Assembly (NCBI GenBank): GCA_036417435.1 | Contig: CM070907.1 | Coordinates: 55,164,001-55,228,000, forward strand | DNA length: 64,000 bases | From: Inia geoffrensis | Taxonomy: Eukaryota > Chordata > Mammalia > Artiodactyla > Iniidae | Direction of reading: 5' to 3' | Shown here: in pieces, positions 38,501 through 49,379 of the stretch | How the letters are laid out: each line of letters begins with the position of its first letter | Position numbering within the stretch: the stretch's first letter is position 1 | Translations under genes and position numbers: made by a program | The notes under the pieces: generated by a model | The model's database searches: none | Told to the model about the DNA's origin: nothing | The model's input: only the letters and a program-made list of their open reading frames with translations

Positions 38501-38828
38501 ATCAATCTTAAGTCCAGCCCAAACATGTTTATATATTTCTATATTTGCCATTGGCTAGATTTGACGGATCTAAATGTAAGTCAGAAGTAGCATAGTTTAG
38601 GTCAGAATAGGTACAGCGGGGTGAGAATTACCTCAAGTATAGTTGGAAAATCCTTTGGCAGAGAGTCAGAAGACTTGAGTTCCAATCCCCACCTTTACAT
38701 TTCTGTGTGATCTTGGGCAATTTCTTTCTGCTTTTCGGACCTCCGTATTCCTGTTACGTGAGGGGGTCAGATTAGATGACCTCTAAGGTTGCTTCTGGCT
38801 CTGATGTTATGTGTATCTTAAAATCTTT
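38501..38828. repeat. Left arm of a 328-bp inverted repeat
   Basis: This segment (ATCAATCTTAAGTCCAGCCC ... GTATCTTAAAATCTTT) is the reverse complement of 39432-39759 over its whole length without gaps. I count six mismatches by eye, about 98% identity. It contains an ordinary intronic stretch and a MIR-like part (TGTGTGATCTTGGGCAATTT). Confidence 0.95.
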
Positions 38829-39431
38829 ACTAACCTTTATCTATCCTAGATGACAAACTGATATAACAGAGAGAAAGACAGGTTGACCATGTGTTACCAA
38901 TGCCCCAGAGGCTCAGGGAGCCTAATAATTTATAAGCAACTAATTATACTGAAGTACTAATTATTAATCAACTGAATGACTCTATAATAAATGTAGGATC
39001 ACTGTGAGGTTTCAAAAGGGCCACTGGCAAGGCGATATAGTAAAACGATGACTGGAGTTAAAATCAGACAAGTTTAAGTCCTGGCTCTGTTATTTACCAG
39101 CTATAGTCCTAATAGAACTCTCTTCACCTATGAGCTGCAAACTGTTGTTTCCTCCTGAGCAGTCAGTCTCTAGACAGACACTGGTCAAGAGGCAACCAAG
39201 GAGGGGAAGTGATTTATGTTTCTTTTTCTATAAAAAGCATAAAGATACAGTGCTAGAGTAGAAAAAAGGGAAAGAAAACACTTTTCAAGTAGCCAGTATG
39301 TACAAGGTACTTTACATACTGAACAAAACCGGTCAGGGATTCAGAGGAGTATGTTCACCAACAACTACTTCTTTCTGCTTTACCACATCTGGATTCCACA
39401 GCCACAAGTATAAATCACAGCCAAGATAATC

Positions 39432-39759
39432 AAAGGTTTTAAGATACACATAACATCAAAGCCAGAAGCAACCTTAGAGGTCATCTAATCTGACCCCCTC
39501 ACGTAACAGGAATACGGAGGTCCAAAAAGCAGAAAGAAATTGCCAAAGATCACACAGAAATGTAAAGGTGGGGACTGGAACTCAAGTCTTCTGACTCTCT
39601 GCCAAAGGATTTTCCAACTATACTTGAAGTAATTCTCACCCCGCTGTACCTATTCTGACCTAAACTATGCTACTTCTGACTTACATTTAGATCCGTCAAA
39701 TCTAGCCAATGGCAAATATAGAAATATATAAACATGTTTGGGCTGGACTTAAGATTGAT
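39432..39759. repeat. Right arm of a 328-bp inverted repeat
   Basis: This is the reverse complement of 38501-38828, with a 603-base unique spacer between the arms. Beyond both outer and inner edges the similarity stops abruptly. No transposon termini or target duplications are seen at the edges. Confidence 0.95.
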
Positions 39760-39874
39760 ATTTACTAAATGTCTGCCACAAGCTAAGCAACAGAGAAGAT
39801 AATCTCTTGGTCCTCAAATCAGCCATGTGAAAGTTATGTACACCTTTTACTGCAGTTGCAGGCTCTTCATTCAA

Positions 39875-40130
39875 GTACAATTCAAATAAATAATTTTTAA
39901 TGAGTACTTACTTGTAAGGTGCTATGCCAGAAACCAGGGATATAGAGATAAATAAATATGTTCCCAACTCTAGAGGTTCTCACGGTCTAGTAAGCAAGAT
40001 AGACAGGACCTAGAAAACCATAATGTCAGGCCAATTGTGAACAGTGCTGTAGAACAGTACAAGCAGTAAAATGTCAGAAGAAACAGAAAGGAAAGACTAT
40101 ATTAAACTGAGGTTATCAGTCAGGCTTCAC
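39875..40130 (-). repeat. L2 relic
   Basis: AGGTGCTATGCCAGAAACCA and TTCTCACGGTCTAGTAAGCA are reverse L2 words. Confidence 0.55.
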
Positions 40131-40160
40131 AGAAGAACTGGTGTTAAGAGTAGGGGCTTA

Positions 40161-40293
40161 GGAGAGTGCCCTGGTGATCCAGTGGTTAGGACTCCACACT
40201 TCCACTGCAGGGGGCATGGGTTCCATCCCTGGTCGGGAAATTAAGATCCCACATGTTGTGCAGTGCAGCCAAAAAAAAAAAAAAAAAAAAAGA
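40161..40293 (+). mobile_element. Short tRNA-derived SINE
   Basis: GTGCCCTGGTGATCCAGTGG, B box GGTTCCATCCCTGGTC, then CAGCCAAAA and an A run. The duplication AGTAGGGGCTTA / AGTAAGGGCTTA is at 40149-40160 and 40294-40305. It is much shorter than the other CHR copies. Confidence 0.9.
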
Positions 40294-40319
40294 AGTAAGG
40301 GCTTAAAGAATAAATAGGT

Positions 40320-40705
40320 CAGACTAGTGGTCTTTGACTCTGGACTATTAGAAATCCCTAGGAGCTTTTTAAAACACCAGATGAAGTACTTAAGAGAGGA
40401 AGTATACTAATATCTGCAATTTACTTTGAAATGCGTTTTTAAAAAGATACATTAATGGATGAACATAGGGATGTGATATAATATACATGTCAATATATAA
40501 TGGATGTGATAAAGCAAGTTAACATGAAAATGTTAATGGTAGAAGAAAGTACATGGCGATTACACAGGTATTCACTATAAAATTCTTTCAATTTTGCTGT
40601 ATGTTTCAGATTTTCCTAATTAAACAGCAGGGGCGGCAGGGGTGTGGGGGGAATACCACTGCTTTAACTCTGATTTTAATTGGTCTGGGATAGGCCCAGG
40701 CATTG
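40320..40705 (+). mobile_element. MER5-like hAT relic split by an L1M 3' fragment
   Basis: AGTGGTCTTTGACTCTGGAC...AGGAGCTTTTTAAAACACCA and later TGATTTTAATTGGTCTGGGA read as two parts of a MER5A-type element. The part between (AATGTTAATGGTAGAAGAAA, TTTTGCTGTATGTTTCAGAT) looks like an ancient L1M 3' end. Confidence 0.5.
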
Positions 40706-41289
40706 GTATATTACCTTGACCAAGGGAAACAGACAATAAAATGACTTTGACAGAGAACGATGACGGCAAATATATCCCAGACCATAGGAATAACATGTGT
40801 GAGGGTACAGTGTGGTAGAACGCAACATGAAGGTGAAAAAGTAGGACACAGCAATCACAGAGGACCTTTCATTTTCTGCAACACATACAGCGCTAGTCAG
40901 AAAAATGGTCCTTTCTAAGCAGTTCTAGATCTGTACAATGAATGTCCCATGTTAAAAATAAAAGATGACGCTGTTGATTAAAAAAGGCTGAGGGATGACA
41001 ATGAGAAAAGAAGTGTTCCCTGGAGGAGGGGACCAGCTGCTATCCATCTGCACTGACGACTCTGTGGTGCCTTGAGTTCACACAATGGGACTTGGAATTT
41101 AGGAGAGTTCTCTAAATTGCCTAACAAAGTTGCTAAAATTCTTTTAAGAGTATCCCCATTGAACCTCCTGGACTAACCGTCTTTAAAAATAGGGTTTCAG
41201 CCATCACCTGGGGCTGATATTTTAATAACCACTAACATTAATGGAGTTTACAAGAAAACCTGGAAATCTATTTGGTTGGTATTATTTTT

Positions 41290-41520
41290 CTCATTCATTC
41301 ATGTAAATATTTATTCATCACCTACTGTTTGCCAGACTCCGTCAGGTGCTGGGGATAAAAGAGTGAACAAATCAGAAGAAGCAAAATCTCAGAGATGCTG
41401 CCAGCCACCCAGGGTCACACAGCTAGTGGAGAGCAGAGGCAGGAACCTGAAATGAAGTCTGTGTGACTGCAGAATCACCTCTCTTTCCACTATACCATAC
41501 CTCACTGTTCACTCTAGAGG
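41290..41520 (-). repeat. L2 and MIR relics
   Basis: ATTTATTCATCACCTACTGT and GGTGCTGGGGATAAAAGAGT look like L2, followed by CCAGGGTCACACAGCTAGTG from a reverse MIR. Confidence 0.6.
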
Positions 41521-42119
41521 CAAAGGAATGGACTAGATAACCTTTAATATTACCTCAGGCCATTATTTAAATGAAGATGGGGAAGGAAAAAAGAAAACCT
41601 ATCTCATATATTAATCACATTTCTCAGTTCCAACAACTCAGAGCTGCTAAGACTGGCATGCTCAACACTCCACCCAAGACTGGGGAGTACTGCATGCCCT
41701 TGACACCTGGTTATGAGAATCTGATCTTTAATTAAATTGTGCCAGGAGGTTTTCTTTGGCAGAAGCCTGGAATGCTACAGTCTTGAATTTGCTGAGGGAT
41801 GTCCTTCTGACAAGTCAAAGACATTCCTGCTATGCAGCCTCCAGCCACTCGCACTGGTTTAGCAACAAGAAAGCTACTGCTGAGGTAGCAGGGAGGAAAA
41901 CTGGAAGCTCTTTCTAAGCTGTTAGGAAAGCTACTTTAATTTTTGACCCTCAGTTTCCTCTTTTTTAAAATACAAGTAGGATAGTCTATTTTACAGAGCT
42001 ATCATGAGAATTGAAAAGCATATATAAAAGCTCCTCCTAGCATGCTGCCTGACACAAAATAGATGTGCAAAAAACACCTGTTCTCATCCCCCACTCATCT
42101 ATCCTGTTTCATCTCTTCT

Positions 42120-42480
42120 ATCTCTAAACTTGTCATTCCAACCCAATCTGCTTTCAGGCTACTGCCTTTGCCCACACTGTTCTCTCTGCCTAAAATGTCC
42201 CAACTTGTCTGCCAAGAAAACTCCTACTCATTCTTCAAGACCCCGCCTGATTCACTTCCTCTACAAAACCTTCACACAGCCCTCCTATTTCTACCTTGCC
42301 CCAAATTTAATAGCATTTTATACATAATTCTACGCAGCATGTTCCATATTTCATGATATCAACCTCACCAGACCATGAACAAGTCAAGGGACAAAACTAA
42401 GTCTGATTAATGTCTATGTCCCCGAGTCCCACCCAGCACAGACCTGGCACAACTAGGTAATTAGTAACGGTTCACTGACT
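42120..42480 (+). repeat. L2 relic
   Basis: CTACTGCCTTTGCCCACACT, CTACTCATTCTTCAAGACCC and CAGACCTGGCACAACTAGGT are in L2 order. The overlapping 97- and 65-codon frames are by-products. Confidence 0.7.
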
Positions 42481-42489
42481 AAAAGGCAG

Positions 42490-44010
42490 CCTGGTTTAGA
42501 GAAGAAAAACACAGGAGTTGGAAGGATCTTGAAAAATCAGCTAGTTCCAAATCTTTATTTCATAGTTCTAACATGAAACCCATAAGGGTATGCAACTTAG
42601 CTAAGGTCACTCAATGAAATAGAATACCTGGAAAACTTCCTACAATTGGAGAGGTATGAGAGGCAGCAAAGTGAAATGGAAAAGGCGGAGAGATTTGGAG
42701 TCAGAGACTTAAATTAACTTATGCTGACCCTATACCTTCACCCTCTCCTCCCCCTACCAATAATACTACACATCTACCTCACCCCTATCACCCCTGCAGA
42801 TAGTCACTAGAGTCACTCACAGAAACCAGCACCAAATGTCTTATAATCCTCCTCCTACCATCTTGGGAAATTCCTGACCTGTATCCCCCGTTGAGCTATT
42901 CCCAATAGTTAAGGGAAAAATTCAAATTTAAGCTTCAAACCTCCAGCCCTCCCTACAAATGGCCTGAAATGAGAAAATAATCACTAAAACCTGAGGCTCA
43001 TACAATCTGCGAGCTGAAGGAACCAATAAGGTGATCTAGTTTAACCTCCCAAGAAACATTGGAATCTATTCTGCTGTCTCCTAGATGGATGATCTTCCAG
43101 TCAATCTGCCTGAACATATCCTATGATTTCCCACACTGCCACATGCTGCCTCAAAGGAACATATTCTCTTGGAAGTATTAGGAACAAAAGAATGAAAATA
43201 GACTGCCCTCTCTCCTTTAAAAGAGAATCACAACTAAATTAATCAAGCTTCCATTGTCCATTTACTTCAGACAGCCTTGACCACCCAAACTCTCATACCC
43301 AACCTTTCCTGTATGTCCTCTAATCTGACCAAATTCCTCAACCCTTTCCTGACTCTGGATCCCTCATTTCCTCTGGAACTTCCTATTTGTCATGGGCTCA
43401 TTCCCCTTGCCTCTTTGCCTTAAAAGAAATTTGGTTATCTCCTGAGAAAGAGACTTCTCTAGCAGCTCTCTCAACTGAAGGCTGTTTTCTCTCTTACATC
43501 CAACCTATCAGTGTGGTCCTTAATTTTCAGTGCCATTTCCAAACCACTCCTTTTTCTTCCTCTTGTAAAACCTCTGTTCCTTTGAGTAGCCTCCACTGGC
43601 TGCTATCACACTCCCTTGCTGCCTAATACCTACTTCCTGGACACTCCACTCAAAGGTGCCTAGATCAGTGTTCTTCTGTACCCTTCCAGTTAACATTCTA
43701 GGTGATTCAACAGCCACAATGATGACCCTTCCAACACTCTGGCTATTTCATTTGCTGACCTATAGTCCAAGTTAACCAATACTCCCATGATCACACCCTG
43801 GACCTTATCCTCAAAATGTTCATTGACTCCAATATCTAGAGAGAATCATATAAACTCCAAACACAACCTCCTATCCATGTAGCTCACTTGTTCAAGAACT
43901 TCCACTACAATTCCGACTTTATTTTGAGCTCCAATCCACTATCGGTTAGTCCCCACTACTGTCACTTTCTTTTTTCCCTAAACATAGTCCAACCAAATCA
44001 CTTAAGCATC
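42490..44010. other. 5' UTR intron, unclassified C/T-rich DNA
   Basis: Contains 79- and 65-codon frames in opposite directions near 43387-43717. The text near 43600-43980 (CTTCCTGGACACTCCACTCA, CCATGATCACACCCTGGACC) has the feel of a very old interspersed repeat that I cannot name. No splice-linked exon is recognised. Confidence 0.35.
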
Positions 44011-44025
44011 AAAAACCATCAACCT

Positions 44026-44239
44026 GGGCTTCCCTGGTGGCGCAGTGGTTGAGAGTCCACCTGCCGATGCAGGGGACGTGGGTTGGTGCCCCAGTCCGGG
44101 AAGATCCCACATGCCGCGGAGCGGCTGGGCCCGTGAGCTATGGCTGCTGAGCCTGCGCGTCCGGAGCCTGTGCTCTGCAACAGGAGAGGCCACAACAGTG
44201 AGAGGCCCGTGTACCGCAAAAAAAAAAAAAAAAAAAAAA
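44026..44239 (+). mobile_element. CHR SINE (short form)
   Basis: GGGCTTCCCTGGTGGCGCAG to an A run. Flanks AAAACCATCAACCT and AAACCCATCAACCCT are a near-perfect duplication. Confidence 0.96.
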
Positions 44240-44255
44240 AAACCCATCAACCCTC

Positions 44256-44705
44256 TAAAATTCAACAACAAAAAAAACAAACAACCCAATTCAAATACGG
44301 GCTAAGGATTTGGATAGACATTTCTCCAAAGAATATACATGAACGGCCAATAAGCACATAAAAAGACGCTCAACATCACTAATATTTAGGGAAATGCAAG
44401 CCAAAACTACGAGACACCACCTTATACCCTTAGGATGGTTACTATAAAAAAAAAACCCAGAAAACAACAAGTGTTGGTGAGGTTGTGGAGAAACTGGAAC
44501 CCTTATGAATTACTGGTAGAAATTTAAGATGGTACAGCCACTATGGAAAACAGTAGAGCAAACAGTTCCTCAAAAAATTAAAAATATTACAGAATTACCA
44601 TATGATCCAGCAGTTCTACTTCTGGGGTACATACCCCAAAATATTGAAAGCAGGGTCTGTAAGAGCTATCTGTACACCCATGCTCATAACAGTACAAACA
44701 CTAAA
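44256..44705 (+). mobile_element. Ancient L1M ORF2 fragment
   Basis: GGATTTGGATAGACATTTCT, AATAAGCACATAAAAAGACG and ACCATATGATCCAGCAGTTC follow the late ORF2 order with many changes. It ends where the left arm of a 66-bp inverted repeat begins. Confidence 0.8.
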
Positions 44706-44708
44706 CTA

Positions 44709-44774
44709 TTGGCTCATTGGCTAAGGGAGGGGGTGAATGAGAGGCCCAGTTGATGCTCATTTGAGGCAAGGTAA
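44709..44774. repeat. Left arm of a 66-bp inverted repeat
   Basis: TTGGCTCATTGGCTAAGGGA ... GAGGCAAGGTAA is the reverse complement of 44979-45044 with two mismatches in 66 bases and no gaps. Confidence 0.93.
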
Positions 44775-44978
44775 ATCTGATAAAAAACAAAAACAAGAAC
44801 AATCAACCCCCTTGCCTTCTCTCCCTTTCCAAAATTCAATTGACAAAATCCCAGCTTTGGGATGGTTGAGCTCAACTCTCTCCAAACCGTCTCTATACTG
44901 AAAGAGCTGAGTATCCTAGAGAACATTACCTGGTTGACTGTTTTCGCTTGAAAATTATGAGGCTCTCCCTACTTATGA

Positions 44979-45044
44979 TTACCTTGCCTCAAATGAGCAT
45001 CAACTGGGCTTCTCATTCACCCCTTCCCTTAGCCAATGAGCCAA
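44979..45044. repeat. Right arm of a 66-bp inverted repeat
   Basis: TTACCTTGCCTCAAATGAGC ... AGCCAATGAGCCAA pairs with 44709-44774 across a 204-base spacer. The left copy abuts the end of an old L1 and the right copy sits in non-repeat DNA, so the left may be the inserted one. Confidence 0.93.
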
Positions 45045-45260
45045 CTTTCAATGAGAAAACAGAAATCTTTGCAGAAGAACTCTATCTTCCCAATCCTAAA
45101 TCTGTATGCTTCCCTGCACTGTACCACCCAGTTACAAAGAAGGAGGTGGCCCTTCTCCCATCAAAAGCCATCCTCTCATTCTTTCTTCTCCCTCTACTCC
45201 TTTGCCTGTACTCCCCTCCTATCACCTGGAATGATCTCCTACTTCAGCAGCTACATTAAT

Positions 45261-45337
<77 letters not shown>

Positions 45338-45338
45338 A
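45261..45338 (+). repeat. (TC)n(AC)n microsatellite
   Basis: About 54 bases of TC dinucleotides pass directly into about 24 bases of AC. Frames through it give only Ser-Leu and His-Thr runs and are not genes. Confidence 0.98.
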
Positions 45339-45344
45339 TTCAGT

Positions 45345-45545
45345 CATTCCACAAACACTTATTCAGCATCTACAGTGTACCAATACTAATCTACCTGAAC
45401 AGGACAAAGTCCCTGTGTTCATGAACTTTATGGATTAGTAAGAGAAGCAAAGAAATAAGCAAATAAATATACAATGTCAAGTCCATAATAAAAATTAAAG
45501 AGTAGTTCATGTGAATACGAAGGGACAGGGATGGGGATGGTACAT
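45345..45545 (-). repeat. L2 relic
   Basis: AACACTTATTCAGCATCTAC and CCCTGTGTTCATGAACTTTA are reverse L2 words next to the TC/AC microsatellite. Confidence 0.55.
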
Positions 45546-46160
45546 AAGATAGTGATCAGGAAAAATTTGCTATGGAAGGGAAAGGATTAGAAAGGCGAAG
45601 CATAAGAGGAAAGGGATTAGAAAGGGGAGCAGTAAGAAGGGAGAAAGTGGGGATGGGAGAAAAGGTGGGTAGGGGGTAGGACAGGAAAAATGTTCAGGAG
45701 TAGGAAGCAGAAAGAAAAGTGGGGAGAAGATGATAAGGAGGTAGAGTCACAGAACAACTGGGGGGAGGAAGGCAGTCCAAACTAATCAAGGTAGGTTAGT
45801 ATCAGGCCTGACATGTGTTTCTTGGTTTCAGATGATCAAAAAGGAAAGAATTATAGTGATTAAGACATTACATAGCCTCAAGGTCTGTCATTAGCTTGAC
45901 AGAGTAGGGAGGAAGCTCCAGAGAAGACAGCCGAGTTTAAAGCAGCTTTATGCCCAAGTATCGAACAATTGGCCAGTTTGGAGAAAAAACATTAATATAC
46001 CTTGGTCTGCTTCTTCCCAACCCCATCTCCCTACACCCAATATACCTACACTCAACACTAAAATAATCAGCATTCTCAACCTCTGCCTCGTCTGTGAAGT
46101 CACTGGGTCCTGAGCAGCCCAGTAAGATGCCATTCAAAAGACTGGCTGGAAGACAGGGTA
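45545..46160. other. 5' UTR intron, purine-rich then unique
   Basis: 45590-45780 is a purine-rich stretch of GGGAAAGGATTAGAAAGG-like partial repeats. The remainder has small complementary frames only. Confidence 0.5.
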
Positions 46161-46212
46161 CCAAGGTCTGTTTCCCAAGTTTGCCTCCAAGGTCTGTTTC
46201 CCAAGTTTGCCT
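46161..46212 (+). repeat. 26-bp tandem duplication
   Basis: CCAAGGTCTGTTTCCCAAGT plus TTGCCT occurs twice head to tail without mismatch, in the 5' UTR intron about 0.5 kb from the CpG-rich block. Confidence 0.93.
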
Positions 46213-46699
46213 ATCTCCTACAGTGTTGAGGGGGACACTTCTGCAGTCCATTCTAGGGCTTTTACCAACTCACCTGTCCAAAAGGCAGTTTGACAGCCTG
46301 AAAATGCCAGTCACAAACAAAATGTCAAGCCCTTCATTGCACAGATAAGGAAACTGAGGCCCCACAGAGGCTGCCTGAACAGGACCAGCCCCCCCCCACC
46401 CCACCCCAGGTCTCCCAGCTCTCAGTTTACTCCACCTCTTAACAAGTCACTTATAATGCAATGCCCCCACCAGCACCCAAGAGAAAAGCCCCCATGGTCC
46501 CAGCAGGCCAGCCACTAATCCAAGGCTTAGGAATGCATCACCCTAGCCGCCAAGCAGAAGGGTGCTTGCAAAGGGGCAAGGCTCCTGAGGCAGAGCAAGT
46601 TCCCCCAAAACCAGCTTCCCCTTCACACCCTTCCCTAGCCAGAGCTCTGATTCCAGTGCTGGCCTAGGCCTGGGTGGGCTCATCTGAGGGTTCCACCCT

Positions 46700-47180
46700 A
46701 AACCCCTTCTCTCACTTAGGGTCTCTTAAAGGAAGAGACCCTAAATCTACCGGACCCGCGTCACCACTCCCCGGAAGCCAGCAGAGACGTCCCCACCCCA
46801 CCCCCCACCCCCCACCCCCGCCCCAGCACAGCGCAGCTGAGCGCGCCCCAGGGTGGGCCAGCGTTACCTGGTGGCGGGAGATGGCCCCGGCATCTCTGCC
46901 TACGTTTTTGTAGCAGAGCCGCACCTCCCTCACGCCTGGCCGGCCGCGCAACACCCTGAGCTCCACCCAGGTGGCTCTACTTAGCTGGGGCCGGGCTCCC
47001 AGCAGCTCGGCCGCCCCAGCTCTGGCTCCGGGGCGCAACACGCTCCCGCCCTCGCAGGGCGCAGCGAAAGCTCTGCTCCAGGGTTGGCGAAGCAGAAGGG
47101 GCGGGGAAATAAGGGAGGGAAGGAGGCGGGAGAAAACCGCGCTTCTCCTTTCTGCAAAGAGGCTCTGAGAGAAGGCGGGG
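46700..47180 (-). promoter_or_regulatory. PAK1: CpG-rich block, likely PAK1 promoter and first noncoding exon
   Basis: This is the one strongly GC-rich, CpG-dense block in the window outside the L1 5' UTR, with runs such as GGCCGGCCGCGC and several GGGCGG or CCGCCC-like boxes around 47090-47130. On the minus strand it holds the donor CCACCAG|GTAACG, with the last exon base at 46868. A transcript starting near 47050-47170 and spliced from 46868 to the acceptor at 33044 would give a short noncoding first exon and an intron of about 13.8 kb, which fits the known layout of PAK1 (noncoding exon, long intron, ATG exon). The exact start site cannot be set by eye, there is no clear TATA box, and other upstream promoters may exist. 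Short frames here on both strands are by-products of GC content. Confidence 0.7.
46791..46825 (-). promoter_or_regulatory. G-run tract just inside PAK1 intron 1
   Basis: On the minus (PAK1 sense) strand this is a nearly uninterrupted set of G runs of four to six separated by single T or C bases, about 42-77 bases past the proposed donor at 46868. It meets the usual four-run pattern for a G-quadruplex. Such tracts near a 5' splice site can act as intronic splicing enhancers or favour R-loops; that role is inferred. Confidence 0.6.
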
Positions 47181-47274
47181 AGACTACTACCTTGCCACCC
47201 TCTCAGCTGTTCTCCCCAACCTAGTCTTCAGCAGGGGGTAATTTCTCAGTGAATCCAGGCTTTCCAGGGACTGT

Positions 47275-47316
47275 CAGAGCTTCCTGGGTGGGCCCCAGAG
47301 CTTCCTGGGTGGGCCT
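47275..47316 (+). repeat. 21-bp tandem duplication
   Basis: CAGAGCTTCCTGGGTGGGCC occurs at 47275 and 47296 with almost no change, about 100 bp upstream of the likely PAK1 first exon. Confidence 0.9.
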
Positions 47317-47534
47317 CAGAGTCAAGGAAGGGAGAACCAGAGCTCCCCTGTGACTTAGTTTCTCCAGCTGGGTCTGGACTCCAGGACAACTCCAATCAAA
47401 CCTAGCATTCTATCAGATTAGCCTTCAAGGAAAGAAATGCACCCACCCACCGCCTCCAACAAAGGTGTCAGGTTCTAATTCTAATGCCCTAGGGAAAACA
47501 CTGGGTGGATGCTTATGGCTGCTTCTAAGCAAAG

Positions 47535-47665
47535 AAATCTCAGCAGCAGCTACCATTTATTAAGTGCTGTTGTGTACCAGGTACTTTACAAAATCTTATG
47601 TCTATCTCACCACAACCTTATGAATTAGACACACTACCAATTCACATGTGTCAAAACTGAGTTCC
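47535..47665 (-). repeat. MIR relic
   Basis: GCTACCATTTATTAAGTGCT and GTACCAGGTACTTTACAAAA are the reversed MIR 3' part. Confidence 0.7.
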
Positions 47666-47869
47666 AGGAAGAATATGGTTTTGTACAATAAGTATTTCTT
47701 AAACACATATTGTGAATCAGGCATTGTAAAGGGCCCTGAGCAGAACAATACAGAATATTTACCAACACTGGCCCAGACCCCCTAAATGCTAGTAGTGCCC
47801 CTCAATAATTGAAACAATAAAAAGACACCTTCACACATTTCCAAATGCTCCATAGGACGTAAAATTACC

Positions 47870-48125
47870 TCGTCAACTACCCCTCTATGTCTTGCTCTTG
47901 AGAGAGATGTCAGGAGTCAGATTATGCAGGGTCTCTTGTGGGTCATAACTAGAAGTCTGGGTTTTGTTCTAGGTTTTAGCAATGGGAAAGCTTTGGAAGG
48001 TTTTAAGCAGAATGACAAGGTCTAATCTATATTTTTAAAAAATCACTGACTGCTGAATGGAGAACAGAGGGGAGAGTTATGGAAATAAGAAGACAAATCA
48101 GTAGATTCTTTCAGAACTCCAGGCA
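47870..48125 (-). repeat. L2 relic
   Basis: GCAGGGTCTCTTGTGGGTCA and GGTTTTAAGCAGAATGACAA are reverse L2 words. Confidence 0.55.
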
Positions 48126-48239
48126 AAAGAAGACGGTAATGATTTAGAATAACATATTGGACGAAGAGATGAGAAGAAACAAGAATATTCTAAACATACA
48201 GCTTCGAGGAAGCAGCAGCCGAACTCGGTAAAAGATAGG

Positions 48240-48345
48240 ATGTGATGAGTGACAGAGGGCAGTGACTTCCCCAAGACCACACAGCTGGTAAATGGCTGAG
48301 TCACTCCAACTTTGGTCTGACTCCTAAGCCTATGCTTTATTTCTC
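48240..48345 (-). repeat. MIR relic
   Basis: GACTTCCCCAAGACCACACA and CTGGTAAATGGCTGAGTCAC are reverse MIR words. Confidence 0.65.
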
Positions 48346-48489
48346 TCTGCCATGTCAGTCATCTTTGTATTGACTACCATATCCCTCTCCCTACAGCCTG
48401 GCAAAGAGCAGGTAACCAGCATTATGTCTGATCAATAATTTAAGTGTGCTAGAGAGAAATTTTCCCTGACAGATGTCTACACCTCCATC

Positions 48490-49130
48490 TGATATGCCCA
48501 AAGTAATCTAATTGCAGAAGGATGTAGAGGAAGAACTCCAGGAGGACAGAAAGAGCTCTTCTGTTAAGTATTTTTCACCTTTCCCAGACCCTGAGTACTT
48601 GTGCTATTCCAACTATCAAAGTCTCAAATTTGGTAGAGGAGACAGGAAATTTCTTGAAGATCCCCTTGCCCACACAGAGAATCAGTCAGTAATACAGACT
48701 GGAGGGATCTGCTGCACTATGAGAACTCAGCTTCAAAGTAGTTTTAGGATGTTCTTTTGGGCCCACACCCTTGTCCTTCAACTTATGAATGAGAGGAGAA
48801 CCAAAAAGAGTCCGCAGTCTTGGACATAGTTTTTCAAAGTAATCATCAATAATCATAACATCTGACCTTACCCAACTTCCCATTCCATTCCATGCAGCAT
48901 TTGCTCTTACAGATAGACTCTGCTGGAATATGCAGGAACAGAAAGCTCATCTGCAACAAGCACTATGAGACAGTGCTTCCTAATATTCAGCCAGGTGCCT
49001 CTCTGTAAACTTCCAATTCTGGCTACTAGAGCACTCAGAAAACATCCTTCAACGCCAAATCATATTAAAGGCTTTCAGATATGTGTATATGGTGATCAAG
49101 GCCATGCATATTTTCTCTTCTCCAGAATAA
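48490..49130. other. Upstream flank, nothing identified
   Basis: Frames of 105 (48512-48829, +) and 65 codons (48686-48883, -) overlap on opposite strands. I see no family likeness, and the sequence is not a repeat I recognise. An upstream PAK1 or neighbouring-gene exon cannot be excluded. Confidence 0.35.
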
Positions 49131-49254
49131 ACACACTCAGTTCTTTTAATCATTTGTTCATTCAATAACTATTTAAGCATCTTGTACAAGCCACCAGAGG
49201 CATACGCACCATCGAACAGGACTACACCTTCAAGAAGTTTATGGTTTGAGTATG

Positions 49255-49375
49255 GTGGTTTTTAACTCGCCCTGTGTATCAATATTACCAGGGAAGCTTT
49301 AAAAATATATACTGAAGTCCTAGCAGAGATTCTGACTCAACTGGTCTGGGATGTAGCCTAGGCAACGTATCTGAT
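49255..49375 (+). mobile_element. MER5-like hAT relic
   Basis: TGGTTTTTAACTCGCCCTGT, ATATTACCAGGGAAGCTTTA and GATTCTGACTCAACTGGTCT match the MER5A order with heavy decay. Confidence 0.6.
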
Positions 49376-49379
49376 CAAT

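Noticed and set aside
45036..45389. 117-codon frame
   Set aside because: Half of it is Ser-Leu and His-Thr runs from a TC/AC microsatellite, and the rest overlaps the right arm of an inverted repeat.
46712..47041. 109-codon minus-strand frame in the CpG block
   Set aside because: GC-rich promoter DNA has few stops. The frame crosses the proposed splice donor and resembles no protein.
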